Below are positions 44,628 to 56,200 of a DNA stretch of 64,000 nt, piece by piece (positions within the stretch are counted from its first letter, which is position 1; each line of letters starts with the position of its first letter). The position numbers and the translations under genes were made by a program. The notes under the pieces were generated by a model. It saw only the letters and a list, made by a program, of their open reading frames with translations, did not search any database and had not been told where the DNA came from. The stretch lies in assembly GCA_025716855.1 (NCBI GenBank), contig JAIXMQ010000002.1, positions 248,001-312,000 of the forward strand. The letters run 5' to 3'. Source of the DNA: Pilaira anomala (taxonomy: Eukaryota > Mucoromycota > Mucoromycetes > Mucorales > Mucoraceae).

Positions 44628-45929
44628 ATGGTTCAAATTTTTTCTTCACTCCTTGCCATCTCTCTCACTCTTATTGCTTCACTTAACTTGGTTCAGGCCG
44701 GTAAGGTCTGTACTGTCCAAAGAAGTAACAAAGATGATGCTATCACTATCATTCAAGCCTTCAAAGATTGTCAAAATGGTGGTACCGTTGTATTTCCTAA
44801 AGGTGCTAGCTTCTATCCTCAATCTTTGATTACTATTAGAGACTTGAAGAACGTCAATGTTCAATTCTATGGTAACTTTGTATTACCCAACTACAATACG
44901 GCGTTCAACGGTAAAGGTGCTTTCTTTGAATTATTTGGTGAAAACATCAAATTTGAAGGTAACGGTGCTGGTGCCTTTGTTGGTACTGGTCAACAATGGT
45001 GGGATAAAAAGAACAATCAAGGTCCTATTGTCTTCCGTATTACTGCCAAAAACTCAGTCTTTAGAAACTTCCGTATTTTTAATGCTCCCAATGGTCATAT
45101 GGCTATGACAGGTTGTAACAATGTTGTAGTAGAGAAGGTGTATATGCACAGTGTCTCGAAGACAAATAATTTTGCTATGAATACTGATGCTTGGGGTTGT
45201 GCTTGGTCTGATAACTTGATTTTCCGTGATTCTACCATCTTTAACGGTGATGATTGTGCTGCTATTAATGGTGGTGTTTCTAATATTACTGTTTCTAATG
45301 TTCAATGTAATGGTGGTCATGGTTTCTCGGTAAGAATCATTAAATTCTATATATATGAAAAAAAAAAAAAAAAACTAATACACATTTAGGTTATTGGTGC
45401 TCTTGCTACTGACGGAAGATATCAAACTTTCAAGAATATCAATGTTATCAACAGTGTTTGTAATGACTGTTTAGCTGGTCTCACTATTAAGGCTAGTCCT
45501 GGTAGACCTGGTGTCATTGATGGCGTTCGATTCCAAAATGTTCAATTGAACAGAGTTGCTAAACCTATTACTTTGACTACTCATTACTATTGTGACAGCA
45601 GTTTTCAAAGTGCTTGTTATGGAAATGATGGTACTGCCATTAAATTCAAGAATGTATTTATTAGTGGTGTCACTGGGTAAGCATATTTTTTTTTTTAGGG
45701 AATATTATTATAGATCTGTCATGATTAAATTTTTTTTTAAATATATAGCTCTTCTTCTTCAAAGGATTACCCTATCATCAACATGAACTGTGCTAAAAAT
45801 ACACCTTGTGAAAACATCAACATTAAAAACATCAAGATTAAAGAAATGAAGACTACACCCAAGAATGTTTGCATTAACGTTATCGGTGCCGAAAAGATTG
45901 CTCACTGTAACTGGGTCGGAGGAAAATAG
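44628..45929 (+). CDS. Secreted polygalacturonase (GH28)
   Basis: Three exons: 44628-45329, 45390-45676 and 45749-45929, giving 389 residues. A signal peptide (about 1-24, LLAISLTLIASLNLVQAG) precedes a right-handed beta-helix. GH28 catalytic motifs are present: NTD (185-187), GDDC with Asp208/Asp209, and GGHGFS with His231. The enzyme should cleave galacturonan in plant pectin outside the cell. The usual RIK motif reads TIK (AGLTIKASPGRPG), a departure at a substrate-binding Arg. The gene lies at the right of a long noncoding region with a good TATA box, consistent with regulated expression. An exo-acting type is possible but not shown. Confidence 0.92.
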
Positions 45930-46278
45930 AAATCCAGAATTAATCGTAAATACCCAAAATAAACATTTTCCTATAAATATATATTTTTTTCTCAGGTACA
46001 GAACCTGATGTATTCACACTTTTTCATGTGAAGATGATATTTTCTATCTTGAGACTGGGATTATAAACAATGCATATGTGTGTACCTATCCCTTGCTCGC
46101 ATGATTTAAAAATGCAACCAACTTTTCACGGACAGTGGTCTAAAAAATTGATTTTACAGGTTCAGCAAGAGTTCCCCCATATCGCATTGAATTTACTTTA
46201 TTTGTAAAAAGTCACATTTGAAGATATTGGGGTTTGCCACGTTTTTCGTTTTTTCCTTTTTTTTTTCTTACATAAACC
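45930..46278. other. Intergenic region
   Basis: 349 bases between polygalacturonase and ALG6. No gene or clear regulatory motif was seen beyond a T-rich stretch before the ALG6 ATG. Confidence 0.5.
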
Positions 46279-48089
46279 ATGGCTACAACAACAAAGGATT
46301 CTACACCATCCTTGTTTGTACATAGTCCAGTTCTAAGAGCGCTTCAACGACTTGTTCAAAACCAGACGTTATGGACAGCACCTTTAATCATTATTCTATT
46401 CGCGTCCTTGATTCGTTGGATCATCGCTTTGAATCCTTATTCTGGTAAAAGCATAAATGAATAAAAAGATCTTTATTGCGACATGTTCTAACTCGAGCTT
46501 TTAGGGTATAATTCACCTCCATTGTATGGAGATTACGAAGCACAACGTCATTGGATGGAAATCACAACTCATCTACCTACTTCGAAATGGTATCGATACG
46601 ATCTCGAATGGTGGGGATTAGATTACCCACCTTTAACAGCATATCATAGTTGGCTTTGTGGCATGATGTAAAATCGCTCCCCCAAAAAAAGACGATAGAC
46701 CATGTTCTAACGACTTTTTTTTTTCTCGTTTAGTGGGTCCAAGATAAACGCGTCTTGGTTTGCATTGGATACCTCTCGGGGAATGGAATCTGCTTCGAGT
46801 AAACTGTTTATGCGATCTACTGCATATGTATCTGAAGCATTGATTTATATTCCTGCTGTGTATTTGTACTGTCAAATTGTGTATTCTTCCAATAAGCAAT
46901 TTTTAAAAAAGGTATACAGCATGGTTTTTAAAATCCCATTTTCGATAATTAATTTTTATTTTATGTTTAGCACATGGCCGCTGTATTGATTTTGATGCAA
47001 CCTGCTTTGATTATGATTGATCATGCTCACTTTCAGTTTAACAGTGTCATGTTGGGTTTCACATTACTATCTATTGACTGTCTTCTCACTCGTCATTACG
47101 TACTTGGAGCTATATTTTTTTGTGCTTCCTTAGGATTTAAGCAAATGGCATTATATTATTCACCTGCTATTTTTGCGTTTTTATTAGGAAGATGTTTCTC
47201 TGAGAATAAAGGGTTTATCCTATTTATTAAATTAGGATTGACTGTCATTACTATGTTTGCTATTATGTTTTCGCCTTGGTTACGTTCTTTTGATGATATT
47301 CAACAAGTATTTATTCGTATCTTTCCGGTAGCAAGAGGACTTTACGAAGACAAAGTAGCTAATGTCTGGTGTGCTGTTAATGTTGTAGTGAAGTTAAGAC
47401 AAATATTATCGGTTGAATCAACAGTCCGTTTAAGGTACTTTTTTTTTTTTTGCTTTGTATGTTTAGCAATTACTTTAACTTTTTTTTATACAGCTTATTT
47501 GCCACTTTATTAGCAGTTTTACCTATTAGTATTCATTTAGGAATCTTTCCTTCTAAGCGTAGATTTATTTATGCCATGATCAACTCCTCTTTGGCTTTCT
47601 TTTTGTTCTCATTCCAAGTGCATGAAAAATCAATTTTATTGCCACTTTTACCTGTCAGTTTACTTGTATTAGAAGAACCTATAGCTACTACCATGTTTAT
47701 GAATACTGCCATGTTTAGTATGTTTCCATTATTGAAACGTGAAGGTTTAGTGATGGCCTATTACATCACTAGTATCATGTGGAACTGGCTTGTAGGAGGG
47801 TATGGACCCAACACCTCATTAACAACACGTCTCGGCACTTTGGTAAACAAAATATATATTTATTTATATAACAAAAGATTAATATGTATATTTATAGGGA
47901 GTTCATATCATGTTTACCGTTTGGCATATTGCAGAAGCATTTATTCCACCACCTTCTAATTTGCCTGACCTTTATACCGTGATTAACGTATTAATGAGCT
48001 GTGGTAGCTTTACTCTCTTATTTGGGTATTACGTTTATCGCCAATTTACAATTACATCTATTGTTATAGAACCTAAAAAATCCCAGTAA
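46279..48089 (+). CDS. ALG6: Dolichyl-P-Glc:Man9GlcNAc2-PP-dolichol alpha-1,3-glucosyltransferase
   Basis: Six exons: 46279-46444, 46505-46667, 46734-46911, 46971-47434, 47494-47842 and 47898-48089, giving 503 residues. It adds the first glucose to the lipid-linked oligosaccharide for N-glycosylation in the ER membrane. Signature segments are [15 protein letters not shown] with [16 protein letters not shown] (first lumenal loop, acidic residues of the GT-C active site), [14 protein letters not shown], and [16 protein letters not shown] with ALGFKQM-like [13 protein letters not shown]. These separate ALG6 from ALG8 by overall similarity. About ten or more hydrophobic segments span the protein. 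All five splice joins keep frame. Confidence 0.93.
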
Positions 48090-48305
48090 ATTTTTTTTTA
48101 TATAATAATCCCCTTTCATTTTTTTTTTTCACTGTAACTGATAGAAACAATGATCGACATACAAAATGTTTTGAATTGTAATTAACAGAACTATGTTATA
48201 CAGTGCTGTCACACACTCAATTGAAGAGATCTCATACTTTTGTGATGTTAAGTTGTTGAAAAAAGGAAGGTAGATTCTTGGGGCACCACAAAAAAAAAAA
48301 AAACG

Positions 48306-49716
48306 ATTTGGCCTTTGGAGTTTTTGACTTTAGTGTAGATAAGTTTATGTGGTGCCTTTTAAGCTTTATGCATTAACCAAAGGCTTCATAGAGCTAATAT
48401 TGTACTTATACTTTTTATCAATCGTATCAATTCAAGTTTAGTTATTATATAGATAAAACAAATATTTTGCTAATTGGTTTTTGCAACGGATTAAAAATGT
48501 ATAATAAAAGAAAAAAAAAAATCCAATGTGTGGTTAAGATAAATAACATAATAAATAAACAAAGTCTAAATGTTGAATTATTGGATGGTAAAGACAAGAC
48601 ACACTTAAACAAAAAAGATGGTTTTATTTATGTATTTAACAACATATATCAAAGGAAATTAAGTTTTATCCGTTAAATTAAATTACATAGTAAATAATTT
48701 TATTTCTAAACTGCATTAGCTTATTTGAAGCTTTGAAAATGCGATTAACGTTTGCTGTATGTACTTTCATCTGATAGGAGGTTTAGTGGTGTTGACGTTG
48801 ATATTTTAGTTTTATGACCCCAAATTGAATTGCATGATTAAAGACTATTATTATAACGATGCGACAGATAAGTACAACAGCACAACAATCAATGGTATTT
48901 TTTATTAGAGATTTCATCTACCAAGATGATGAGAGCCATCAATCAAAGTCTCCCTTCTTCTCCGTCCTCGTTTACGAACGGTTCGTACAGTTTGATTCTA
49001 AGTGTAATGACACATAAAACCATACGGATATCGAAGGAGTCCTGTCTCCTCCTCTTCCGTTCTAATTTACGAACGGTTCGTACAGTTTAATCCTGGGTGT
49101 AGTGGCACATGAACCATACGGATATCGGAGGGAGACTTGGATTGATGGTTCTTATCTTGGTAGCCATCTCCAAGAAAAATATTATCATTGATTGTTGTGT
49201 TATTGTACTTATCCGTTGCATCCTTATTCTTGAGACTTCAGCTAAGTGTACCTCCTCGTGGTTAGTCTTGGGAAATTTTGAATTTGGAAACTTTTTCTTT
49301 TCAGATTGTAAAGGCTAAAGTGCTAGTAACTTTTTTTTAAATAATTATAATAATAAAGCCTATATTAAGCCTACTAATTTCCTTTGGCATATTGTGATAT
49401 ACATAAATAAAACCATTTTTTTTTGTTTAAGTGTGTTTTATCTTTACCATCCAATAATTCAACATTTAGACTTTATTTATTTATTATGTTATTTATCTTA
49501 CACACACATTGGACTTTTTTTCTTTTATTATAAATACATCTTTGCAAAAAACCAATTAGCAAAATATTTGGTTTTATTTATAATAACTATACTTAAATTG
49601 ATATGGTTGATAAAGTATAAGTACAATGTTAGTTCAGCCTTTGTTTAATACATAAATCTCAAAGGGCACCACATAAACACATCTCCACCACAGTCAGGAA
49701 CTCCAAAGGCCAAAAG
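48306..49716. mobile_element. Foldback element with ~600 bp imperfect inverted arms
   Basis: The left arm (48306 to about 48953) is mirrored by the right arm (about 49131 to 49716). Paired blocks include GGCCTTTGGAGTT with AACTCCAAAGGCC at the outer ends, the stretch AATTCAACATTTAGAC with its complement near 48570 and 49455, and GCCATCAATCAAAGTCTCCC with its counterpart at the inner ends. Between the arms are two direct copies of a 95-bp unit. No reading frame of note and no transposase is present, so this is a non-autonomous foldback or large MITE. Target-site duplications were not identified. Confidence 0.8.
48971..49123 (+). repeat. Two tandem copies of a ~95-bp unit at the foldback centre
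   Basis: TTTACGAACGGTTCGTACAG begins at 48971 and again at 49066. Each copy continues to CCATACGGATATCG. The start of each contains the near-perfect palindrome TACGAACGGTTCGTA, and the copies differ at scattered positions. Confidence 0.8.
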
Positions 49717-49747
<31 letters not shown>

Positions 49748-50880
49748 GAGAGAGAGCTTCGTGAAGATATGAAAGATTTATTTCTTTAATGTAGCCAGCG
49801 TAACTTAGGGAGAAATACTCTTTGAAGAACATTATCCTGGGTTTAAAAAAGGCTCATGGAAGGGAACATAAAAAACTAAAACCGCAGATTTTCAATGAAC
49901 TAGGAAGTAGTGCTGTCTGCCCTGGAGTTTTTTTTTTTTTTGTCACGCCGGCTTATTGTTCTGACTCTAAAACTTGCAAAAAAATGATTTTCAAGTCTGG
50001 AGTACAAAATTTAGTGCTTATAAAAGAAAAGTTGTCAAATCGTTCGCCAGTTATAATTGCTTATTATACCGCCTATTATGGACATATTTTTATAGCCCCG
50101 TGTAACGGAAAAAAAATATACCACTAGTTTTTTTTTTCAAGACAATTGAATTTTTTATTATAATAAAGCTTGTATAAGTATTAAGGCACGGATCCAGTTT
50201 ATTAGAAGTTATCGTCTTGTTTAACCCAAAATACATGATACCTATATTAAAGCATGTGTGATAAGAAAACGTTTTTTTTCCCTATGGATCTCGCGACATT
50301 ACCGGTATATGGAAAGAGTGATCAAGATTAATTGCAAGTATCAGTAACTTGAAACCAACCAAGGATAGGCTATATGCAATGAAAAAAGACACATTTATCA
50401 AACCCGTCTACTTTTGTCAATTAATTTTCGAAAAAGCTTGGCAAATTAATTTCAAACATTTGATCAAACCAGTAACCTCCTCCTCCTTCTCTTCTCCTGG
50501 CGGATATACTTTGTCCTGAGACAAGTAACGTAAAAGTATCATAATGCTAATTAAACTTATTGACGTTATACAAATATCAGATGATTGAATTAATTATTGT
50601 ATATATCTGACTTCAGTTTACATATTACCAATCTTCACGTTCAATTTTTATTTTGAAACCATTATTATGACCGCCATACCTAAAACAAAAAAAAGAAACT
50701 TTATGGAAAGTGACTAATCTCTCGTAATCTTATGGATCCGATAAAATATAATATGTAGACCAGACCATAACAGGCTTTTCCAAAAAGTATACTCACACCA
50801 CAAAAAAAAAAAAAAAAAACCTGACACTCCGCCCTCTTTTACCGCTTTTTTTTTATTTATTTATAACAAACACAAACATT

Positions 50881-51237
50881 ACCAATCATATTCTTTGCCT
50901 TTATTTTGGTAAAACTTGTAAAGAATGAAACAAAGAAAAGGAGGGGAAACGTCATGTCATAAAGTTACCAGATAAAGATCAATTGATTTACGGTATATGA
51001 TGTAACTTTTTTTTTTTTTTGACAGTTAAATGAAATGGTAGTTAATCGTGTTCACCAGAATGGAGATTTAATGTTTGAAAAAGCAATATCGTATAATTTA
51101 TTCTGTACCTTAAACAGAAAGTACAATGAAAGAAATCAGATCTTGAGAGGTTTATCAGATTGAAATTAAACATGTCGAAATACCTTGTTTGGTAATACTG
51201 TGTTACCATCAGACCATGTTAATTCTATGAATTCCAT
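50881..51237 (-). CDS. Possible small multi-exon gene, unknown
   Basis: On the minus strand, divergent from the Sfh5-like gene, ATG 51237 opens MEFIELTWSDGNTVLPNK, followed by a GT donor at 51183. A 75-bp intron leads in phase to VQNKLYDIAFSNIKSPFW (51108-51052), which then meets a stop or a GT donor. Downstream, after an AG acceptor, FYQNKGKEYDW and a stop are readable at about 50880-50920, and a similar ending ...KIKIEREDW plus stop occurs near 50630-50680. The pieces look coding, but the full exon chain is not resolved and no family is recognised. Confidence 0.3.
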
Positions 51238-51278
51238 TTTATTATTATATTTTTACACGTTTGTTTGTTTATTATACA

Positions 51279-51458
51279 ATGATTACACCCCTCACAAAGA
51301 CAGAACAAGAAGCTGTTAGTAAATTGAAAGCAAAGTTAAACGAAATCAAGGCTAATGCTAATGTTCCTGCTGATTATGCACTTTGGGAGATTTCTCTTGA
51401 TCAAGATTCAGTTGATCCAAGACTTGACGTTTTATTAGTAAAGTTTTTGAGAGCTAGG

Positions 51459-51500
<42 letters not shown>

Positions 51501-52417
51501 CATAATTGTTAAAACATGAGTTGCAATGTAGGGATCTCGACTTAAATAAAGCAAGTCAAATGTTAACGGACAGTTTGATTTGGAGAAAAGACTTTGGAAC
51601 AGATCGTTTGTTAGATGAAGTAATTGACGAAAGTATTTTAGGTGAAGTAAGTTATATTTACAGAACCGATAAAGAAGGTCGTCCAGTTTGTTATAATTTT
51701 TACGGAGACATTGATCAAGAGAAAGTATTTGGAGATATAGAAAAGTAATATATATATATATATATATATATTTTATAAAATGGTTGTAGCTAAAATAAAT
51801 AATTATAGATTTATTCGTTGGAGAGTTCAGGTGATGGAACGAGGTGTCCAATTAATTGATTTTGTAAAGACGGATTCAATGGTTGTGATTCATGATTACA
51901 AAAATGCGTCCATTTTTGGTCGTACTCAAAATGCTAAATCCGCTACAAAAGATATTATCAAAATTATGCAAGATAATTATCCAGAGTTCTTGGTAAAGTA
52001 AAAAATACTGCGGAATTATTTTTAAAAATATATACCTAACAACAACTACACCAGTCTGTCAAATACTTTGTGAATGTACCCACTTGGGGAAGGTAAGTAC
52101 AAAAAAGGAAATTTATTTTACTGCTAAGCAAAAAGTTAATATTTCCTATCATAGTTTCATCTTCAAATTGATTCGTCCTTTATTATCTGAAGCTACAACG
52201 AAAAAGTTTGTTGTCTGTTCAAAGTAAGTTATATAATACCTATACATTTATTCCGAAGAATAATAATAATAATAAAAAAAAATTTAATACTTTTGTAAAA
52301 AAAAAAAAAAAAAATAGTGATGATGTACATCCAGCATTAACAAAATCTATTGCGAACCAAGATTTACCTGATGTTTATCAAGAATCAGGAACCAATTCTC
52401 CACCCATTACATTATAA
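51279..52417 (+). CDS. Sec14/CRAL-TRIO phosphatidylinositol transfer protein (Sfh5-like)
   Basis: Six exons: 51279-51457, 51532-51744, 51809-51992, 52055-52092, 52155-52223 and 52318-52417, giving 260 residues. An N-terminal helical CRAL-TRIO-N segment (KFLRARDLDLNKASQMLTDSLIWRKDF, junction-spanning) precedes the lipid-binding domain. That domain has VVIHDYKNASIFGR, the helix DIIKIMQDNYPEFL, and KYFVNVPTWGSFIFKLIRPLLSEATTKKFVV. These blocks match fungal Sfh5, a non-classical Sec14 protein, better than Sec14 itself. A role in lipid or haem carriage at ER-plasma membrane contacts is known for the family. Exon 4 is 38 nt and TA/TAA repeats fill two introns. The short length agrees with Sfh5-type proteins. 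Confidence 0.85.
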
Positions 52418-52544
52418 AACCACTAATAATAAATTACTATTTTGAACAACTTTTAGCCGTTTATAGCCTTTGATAGCTAAATATCATTTGATTGGTTTAC
52501 GTGCTCATAGCATTTTTACTATATATATCAATCCTATTTATTTT

Positions 52545-52575
<31 letters not shown>

Positions 52576-52643
52576 GTATATATATATAAAACCCTATTGT
52601 TCATGTTATTCTCACTTTATTTTTTCTTTTTTTGTTGAAATAA

Positions 52644-53283
52644 ATGTCTACTGTTAACACAACCCAAGTTATTGCCAATAACCCTGAAGCACTTTTAGGT
52701 AGAAAAAAAAAAAAAACAAACAAACTCAGAATTTTTTTGTACTAAATACAAAATAGCTTTTACAACATTGACAACCAACAATTTACTTTCTTGCGCTTCA
52801 AATACCACAAATCGATTACCACCATTAAATGAATTTATTCATGAATTTTATAAAAGAAAAAATGACTTTCCATGCGCTGTGAAACTATTTACATTGATTT
52901 ATTTATTACGATTGAAATCTAAATTACCAGATAATGCGCGCGGTGGATACGATACACCTTATCGATTATTTTTAGCGGCAGTATTGACAAGTTCAAAATA
53001 CCTGTCAGAAACAGGCACCGGTTTAACTAGTGTCACATTATCTTATTTAACACACCATGTATATACCCCAAAGGATATCAATCGAATGGAACGTAGTTTC
53101 TTGGGCCTTATCCGTTATGATTTATGGGTCTCTGCCGATGATATTCAATCGTTCATGAAATCTTATGGCGATTTATTACAAATTGATATCAATCAAGTGA
53201 ATATACCAGAGCAAGGAACTATCGCAAGATGTTTATTACCTAATGTCGGTACATCTAATGTAGTCATTTCCTATCCTGCTTGA
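52644..53283 (+). CDS. PHO80/PCL-type cyclin
   Basis: Two exons, 52644-52698 and 52757-53283, giving 193 residues. It is essentially one cyclin box: LPPLNEFIHEFYKRK, then CAVKLFTLIYLLRLKSKLP, then PYRLFLAAVLTSSKYLSETG and NRMERSFLGLIRYDLWVSADDI. The tight AAVLTSSKYL ... MERSFL ... YDLWV spacing is that of fungal PCL1/2/9 and Pho80-like cyclins, which partner Pho85-type CDKs. The start at 52644 gives a short N-terminal extension. It follows the Sfh5-like gene by 226 bp on the same strand and converges on the next gene with a 116-bp gap. Confidence 0.85.
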
Positions 53284-53399
53284 AAAAACAAAAACAAATC
53301 CCCCTTTTTTTCATATATATATATATATTATTTTTTTCTTATTGTACATAATAAACTATATCATACACTTTCTCTCTCTCTCTATCTCTCTCTTTTTAT

Positions 53400-54042
53400 T
53401 TAAACAAAAACCCAATCAATTTTAATACGTCCAACGTCTAAATCAGAAATATTACTAAATGCTGCGGGACTCAAGTCAACAGAACCAGAAGTACATGGAG
53501 GACATGTGTCTACCTGTAGATTGATGCTACGTCAGTATATACAAATAATAATAATAATAATAATAATAAAAAAGTTTAAAGCTTACAATCTTGACAGTGA
53601 CAGTCTTGTTATTGGCAGGGTTTGTAATCAAAATATCTTTACCACACATTGGATTACTGTTTGGGTTCGCACCGTTCTCCATTTGAGGTGCGTTCATAGC
53701 AGCTACAAACTCACTATCATTATTATCTTGACCACAAGAGCCAAGCCCCAAATTAAACCAAGTACCGTCGCCAGAATATACTGTACCCGAACCAGTGGGA
53801 TTAGAAGAAGAAGAAGAAGAAGAAGCAGAAGGTGCTGCAGAAGAAACAGAAGCAGAAGCAGAAATCTTATCTGTAGCTTTGGAAACTGGTTTCGTATTAG
53901 CCTTGAGAGTAGAATTGTTTTTGGTCATCATTCTGGCTGAATTGAAATATTGAGAACCAAGATGTTCTCGTACATGCAAAGAAGCAGCAGAGACAGCTGA
54001 GACAAAAACCAAGAAGATGGCCAAAGTGAAAATGTACTTCAT
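53400..54042 (-). CDS. Secreted double-psi beta-barrel (RlpA/expansin-like) protein
   Basis: Two exons, 54042-53587 and 53513-53400, giving 189 residues. A signal peptide (KYIFTLAIFLVFVSAVSA) is followed by a Ser/Ala-rich linker, then a DPBB domain: GDGTWFNLGLGSCGQ, a Cys in NPMCGKDILITN, and after the splice VDTCPPCTSGSVDLSPAAF with the conserved Asp, ending IKIDWVFV. This is the small cysteine-containing DPBB family found widely in fungi, related to expansins, barwin and plant-allergen-like proteins. It probably acts at the cell surface or on plant or fungal wall polymers without proven catalysis. The coding part of exon 1 has a (TTC)n Ser run. Confidence 0.87.
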
Positions 54043-55248
54043 TATTTAAAGAATGGATTTGTAAGAGTTGATAATTCTATTTCCCTTTTTTTTTTTTCTG
54101 TTTTATATATACTTCAAAATCATTTGCGCTACGATACCCATGAAACGTATATTTGATATCTTAATCATTATAACACGACTTAATACATTGTATTATCTAA
54201 TATTTTTTTTTTTTTTGACAATTACAATAATTTAAATAATAAATGAAATTAAGAAGATCAACAGCGGGAGTTTATCAAAAAAAAAAATCTTTTTACAAAA
54301 TTATCGTAACAACAAAAATGATTTCAGCATATTAATGAACGTTGTTGCAGGAGAAGGTCCATACTAAAAAAAAAATTGGAATTTAATTAACGTATATTAT
54401 ATATGTTGATGCAGTAGTTAAGAAAAAATTATTAACGTATTATAGGTTATTAAGTGTCAAAGTACCTAGCTAGAAGACAAAAAAAAAAAAAAAATAATAA
54501 TAATAATGATAATGTTAAAAGAAAAAAATGAACACGTAAATTTTAATTTAACTATAGAATATGCTATTTAGCAACTAGTCTTCAAAAAGCAATTTTGTCA
54601 GTATTCTAATTAAATAACCAAGGGAGAGTGAAAAGATTATCAACTTGCTAAAAAAAAAAAAAAAAAAAAAAAAGTCAGGCAGTGAGGAAGGCATAAGAAA
54701 AGGCTAATACTCTGGAAGGGAAAAAATTGAATTATTTTATAGTTAAAAATCATTCATATCGTTTTCATTTCATATCTCTCTCTTCTTGATCTCAAGACCA
54801 GATATATAAAAGGGTAGTAACTTCATCTTGCAATAATAATAATAATAAAAAAAAACTGTTCTGTTGAAGGTTATAAGAAGACTTTTAAATATTTTGTCAT
54901 CCACTTTTTTTTTTTTTCTGATTAAAAAAAAAAGTCGGGGGAATCAAAAACAGTGAAATTCTTTTTTTGGCTTGAAATATTTGCAACGGAACCGTTGTGT
55001 GCATGAAAAACTAGACTGTGTGAAAAAAAAAACAATTTTTTTTTTTGAACGAGAATAGGGGGTCAAGCCAAATTTTTTAATTTTTTTGGCCTTAAAATTT
55101 TTTTTCTTATTCTTTAACCCAATCAAACTGGGCAGGAGGTAGACTGGGGGGGCATATATTTGTTTATTTTTTCTTGGGGGAAAAAATCTCTTTTTTTTTT
55201 TCTCCTCTTTTCCCTAAACTTTTTTTTTATTTTTATTTTATATATATC
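54043..55248. other. Intergenic region
   Basis: 1.2 kb between two divergent genes. AT-rich with several A runs (one of about 24 near 54650-54673) and TAA repeats. No gene was seen. Confidence 0.45.
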
Positions 55249-55886
55249 ATGACTCAAGACCGCACTGTATGTATTTCTATATTAAATAATCATAATAAAA
55301 ACTATTTATTAACAACCTATTTTTTTTTTGTTTTTTCTTCCCTTTTTTGTTGTTGTTGTTGTTGTTGTTGCTGCCATAGAAAGTAGCTGAGCTTATCAAA
55401 CAGCTGGGAAAGCATTTAATCGCTTTATCAGAAGTTTTAGTCGAGACTCCCAGCCAAGAAATTGACCATAAAGAGGCTGAAGACAAAAAAAATAGAAAAA
55501 AGAAGAAGGCAGACAGAGACCCTAATGCACCCAAACGTAATCTCAGTAGTTACATGTTATTCTCTCAAGCAGTACGTCCCGAGACTGTTGAAGAATATCC
55601 TGACTTGAAGGCTGTAGATATTGCTAAACTTATTGGTGAAAAATGGAATGCTTTAACTGATAAAGAAAAGCAACCCTATATTAAACAAGCAGAGAAAGAA
55701 AAGGCTAGATTCGATAAAGAGACCTCTAGCTATAAAGCTTCTTTAGGTGAAGAAGAAGAAGATAAACCTGCTCCTAAGCGTAAGACCGTAGTTGAAGAAC
55801 CTGAACCTAAAAAGAAGGCCAAGAAAGAAGATCCAGTACAAGAGTTAGCTACCAAGAAGAAGTCTTCTAACAAGAAAAAGAACTAA
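55249..55886 (+). CDS. HMG-box chromatin protein
   Basis: Two exons, 55249-55266 and 55380-55886, giving 174 residues. An N-terminal helical segment (AELIKQLGKHLIALSEVL) and a basic stretch (KKNRKKKKADRD, about 41-52) precede one HMG box at about 53-122: DPNAPKRNLSSYMLFSQAVR, then IAKLIGEKWNALTDKEKQPY. A Lys/Glu/Pro-rich tail with KKKAKK-type nuclear signals follows. It resembles HMGB/Nhp6-type DNA-bending proteins. The first exon codes only six residues (MTQDRT), and the 3' end of intron 1 is a (GTT)n run up to the acceptor. Start choice rests on this short exon and the in-phase join. Confidence 0.88.
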
Positions 55887-56200
55887 ATAAATTTATTAAG
55901 GGGACATACAACGCGCGTATTGTTTATATCATCCCCCTCCTTTTTTTTTCTCTTTTTTTTTTTATATTTAAACATGCATTAAAAATAAAAAAAGATATGC
56001 CGTTTAAAAAAAACTAAAAAACGAGCCGGTTTATTTCCCATTAAAACAAACTTTAATATACACTCAAACTCTCTCTCTCTTGATCTAACTAATTCTCTCT
56101 TACTCTGTTTATTTCCCCCCCTTTAAATGTTTAATTCTCTCTCTTGATCTCTCTCTTGATCTCTCTTTTTCTTTACTCTCTTTTTTTTTTTTGTTAAAAA
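55887..56200. promoter_or_regulatory. Upstream region of amino-acid transporter
   Basis: 314 bases. C/T-rich with repeated TCTCTCTTGATCT phrases near 56073-56165, the pyrimidine-rich leader common in this genome. No gene was seen. Confidence 0.4.

Larger units (their letters stand above)
48090..51234. other. Intergenic region with foldback element
   Basis: 3.1 kb. It holds a 1.4 kb foldback element (48306-49716) and, near the right end, possible small minus-strand exons (50881-51237), listed separately. The rest is AT-rich without recognised genes. Confidence 0.45.

Noticed and set aside
49109..49648. Short open frames inside the foldback element
   Set aside because: They are interrupted, composition follows the repeat arms, and the mirrored arm does not preserve them.
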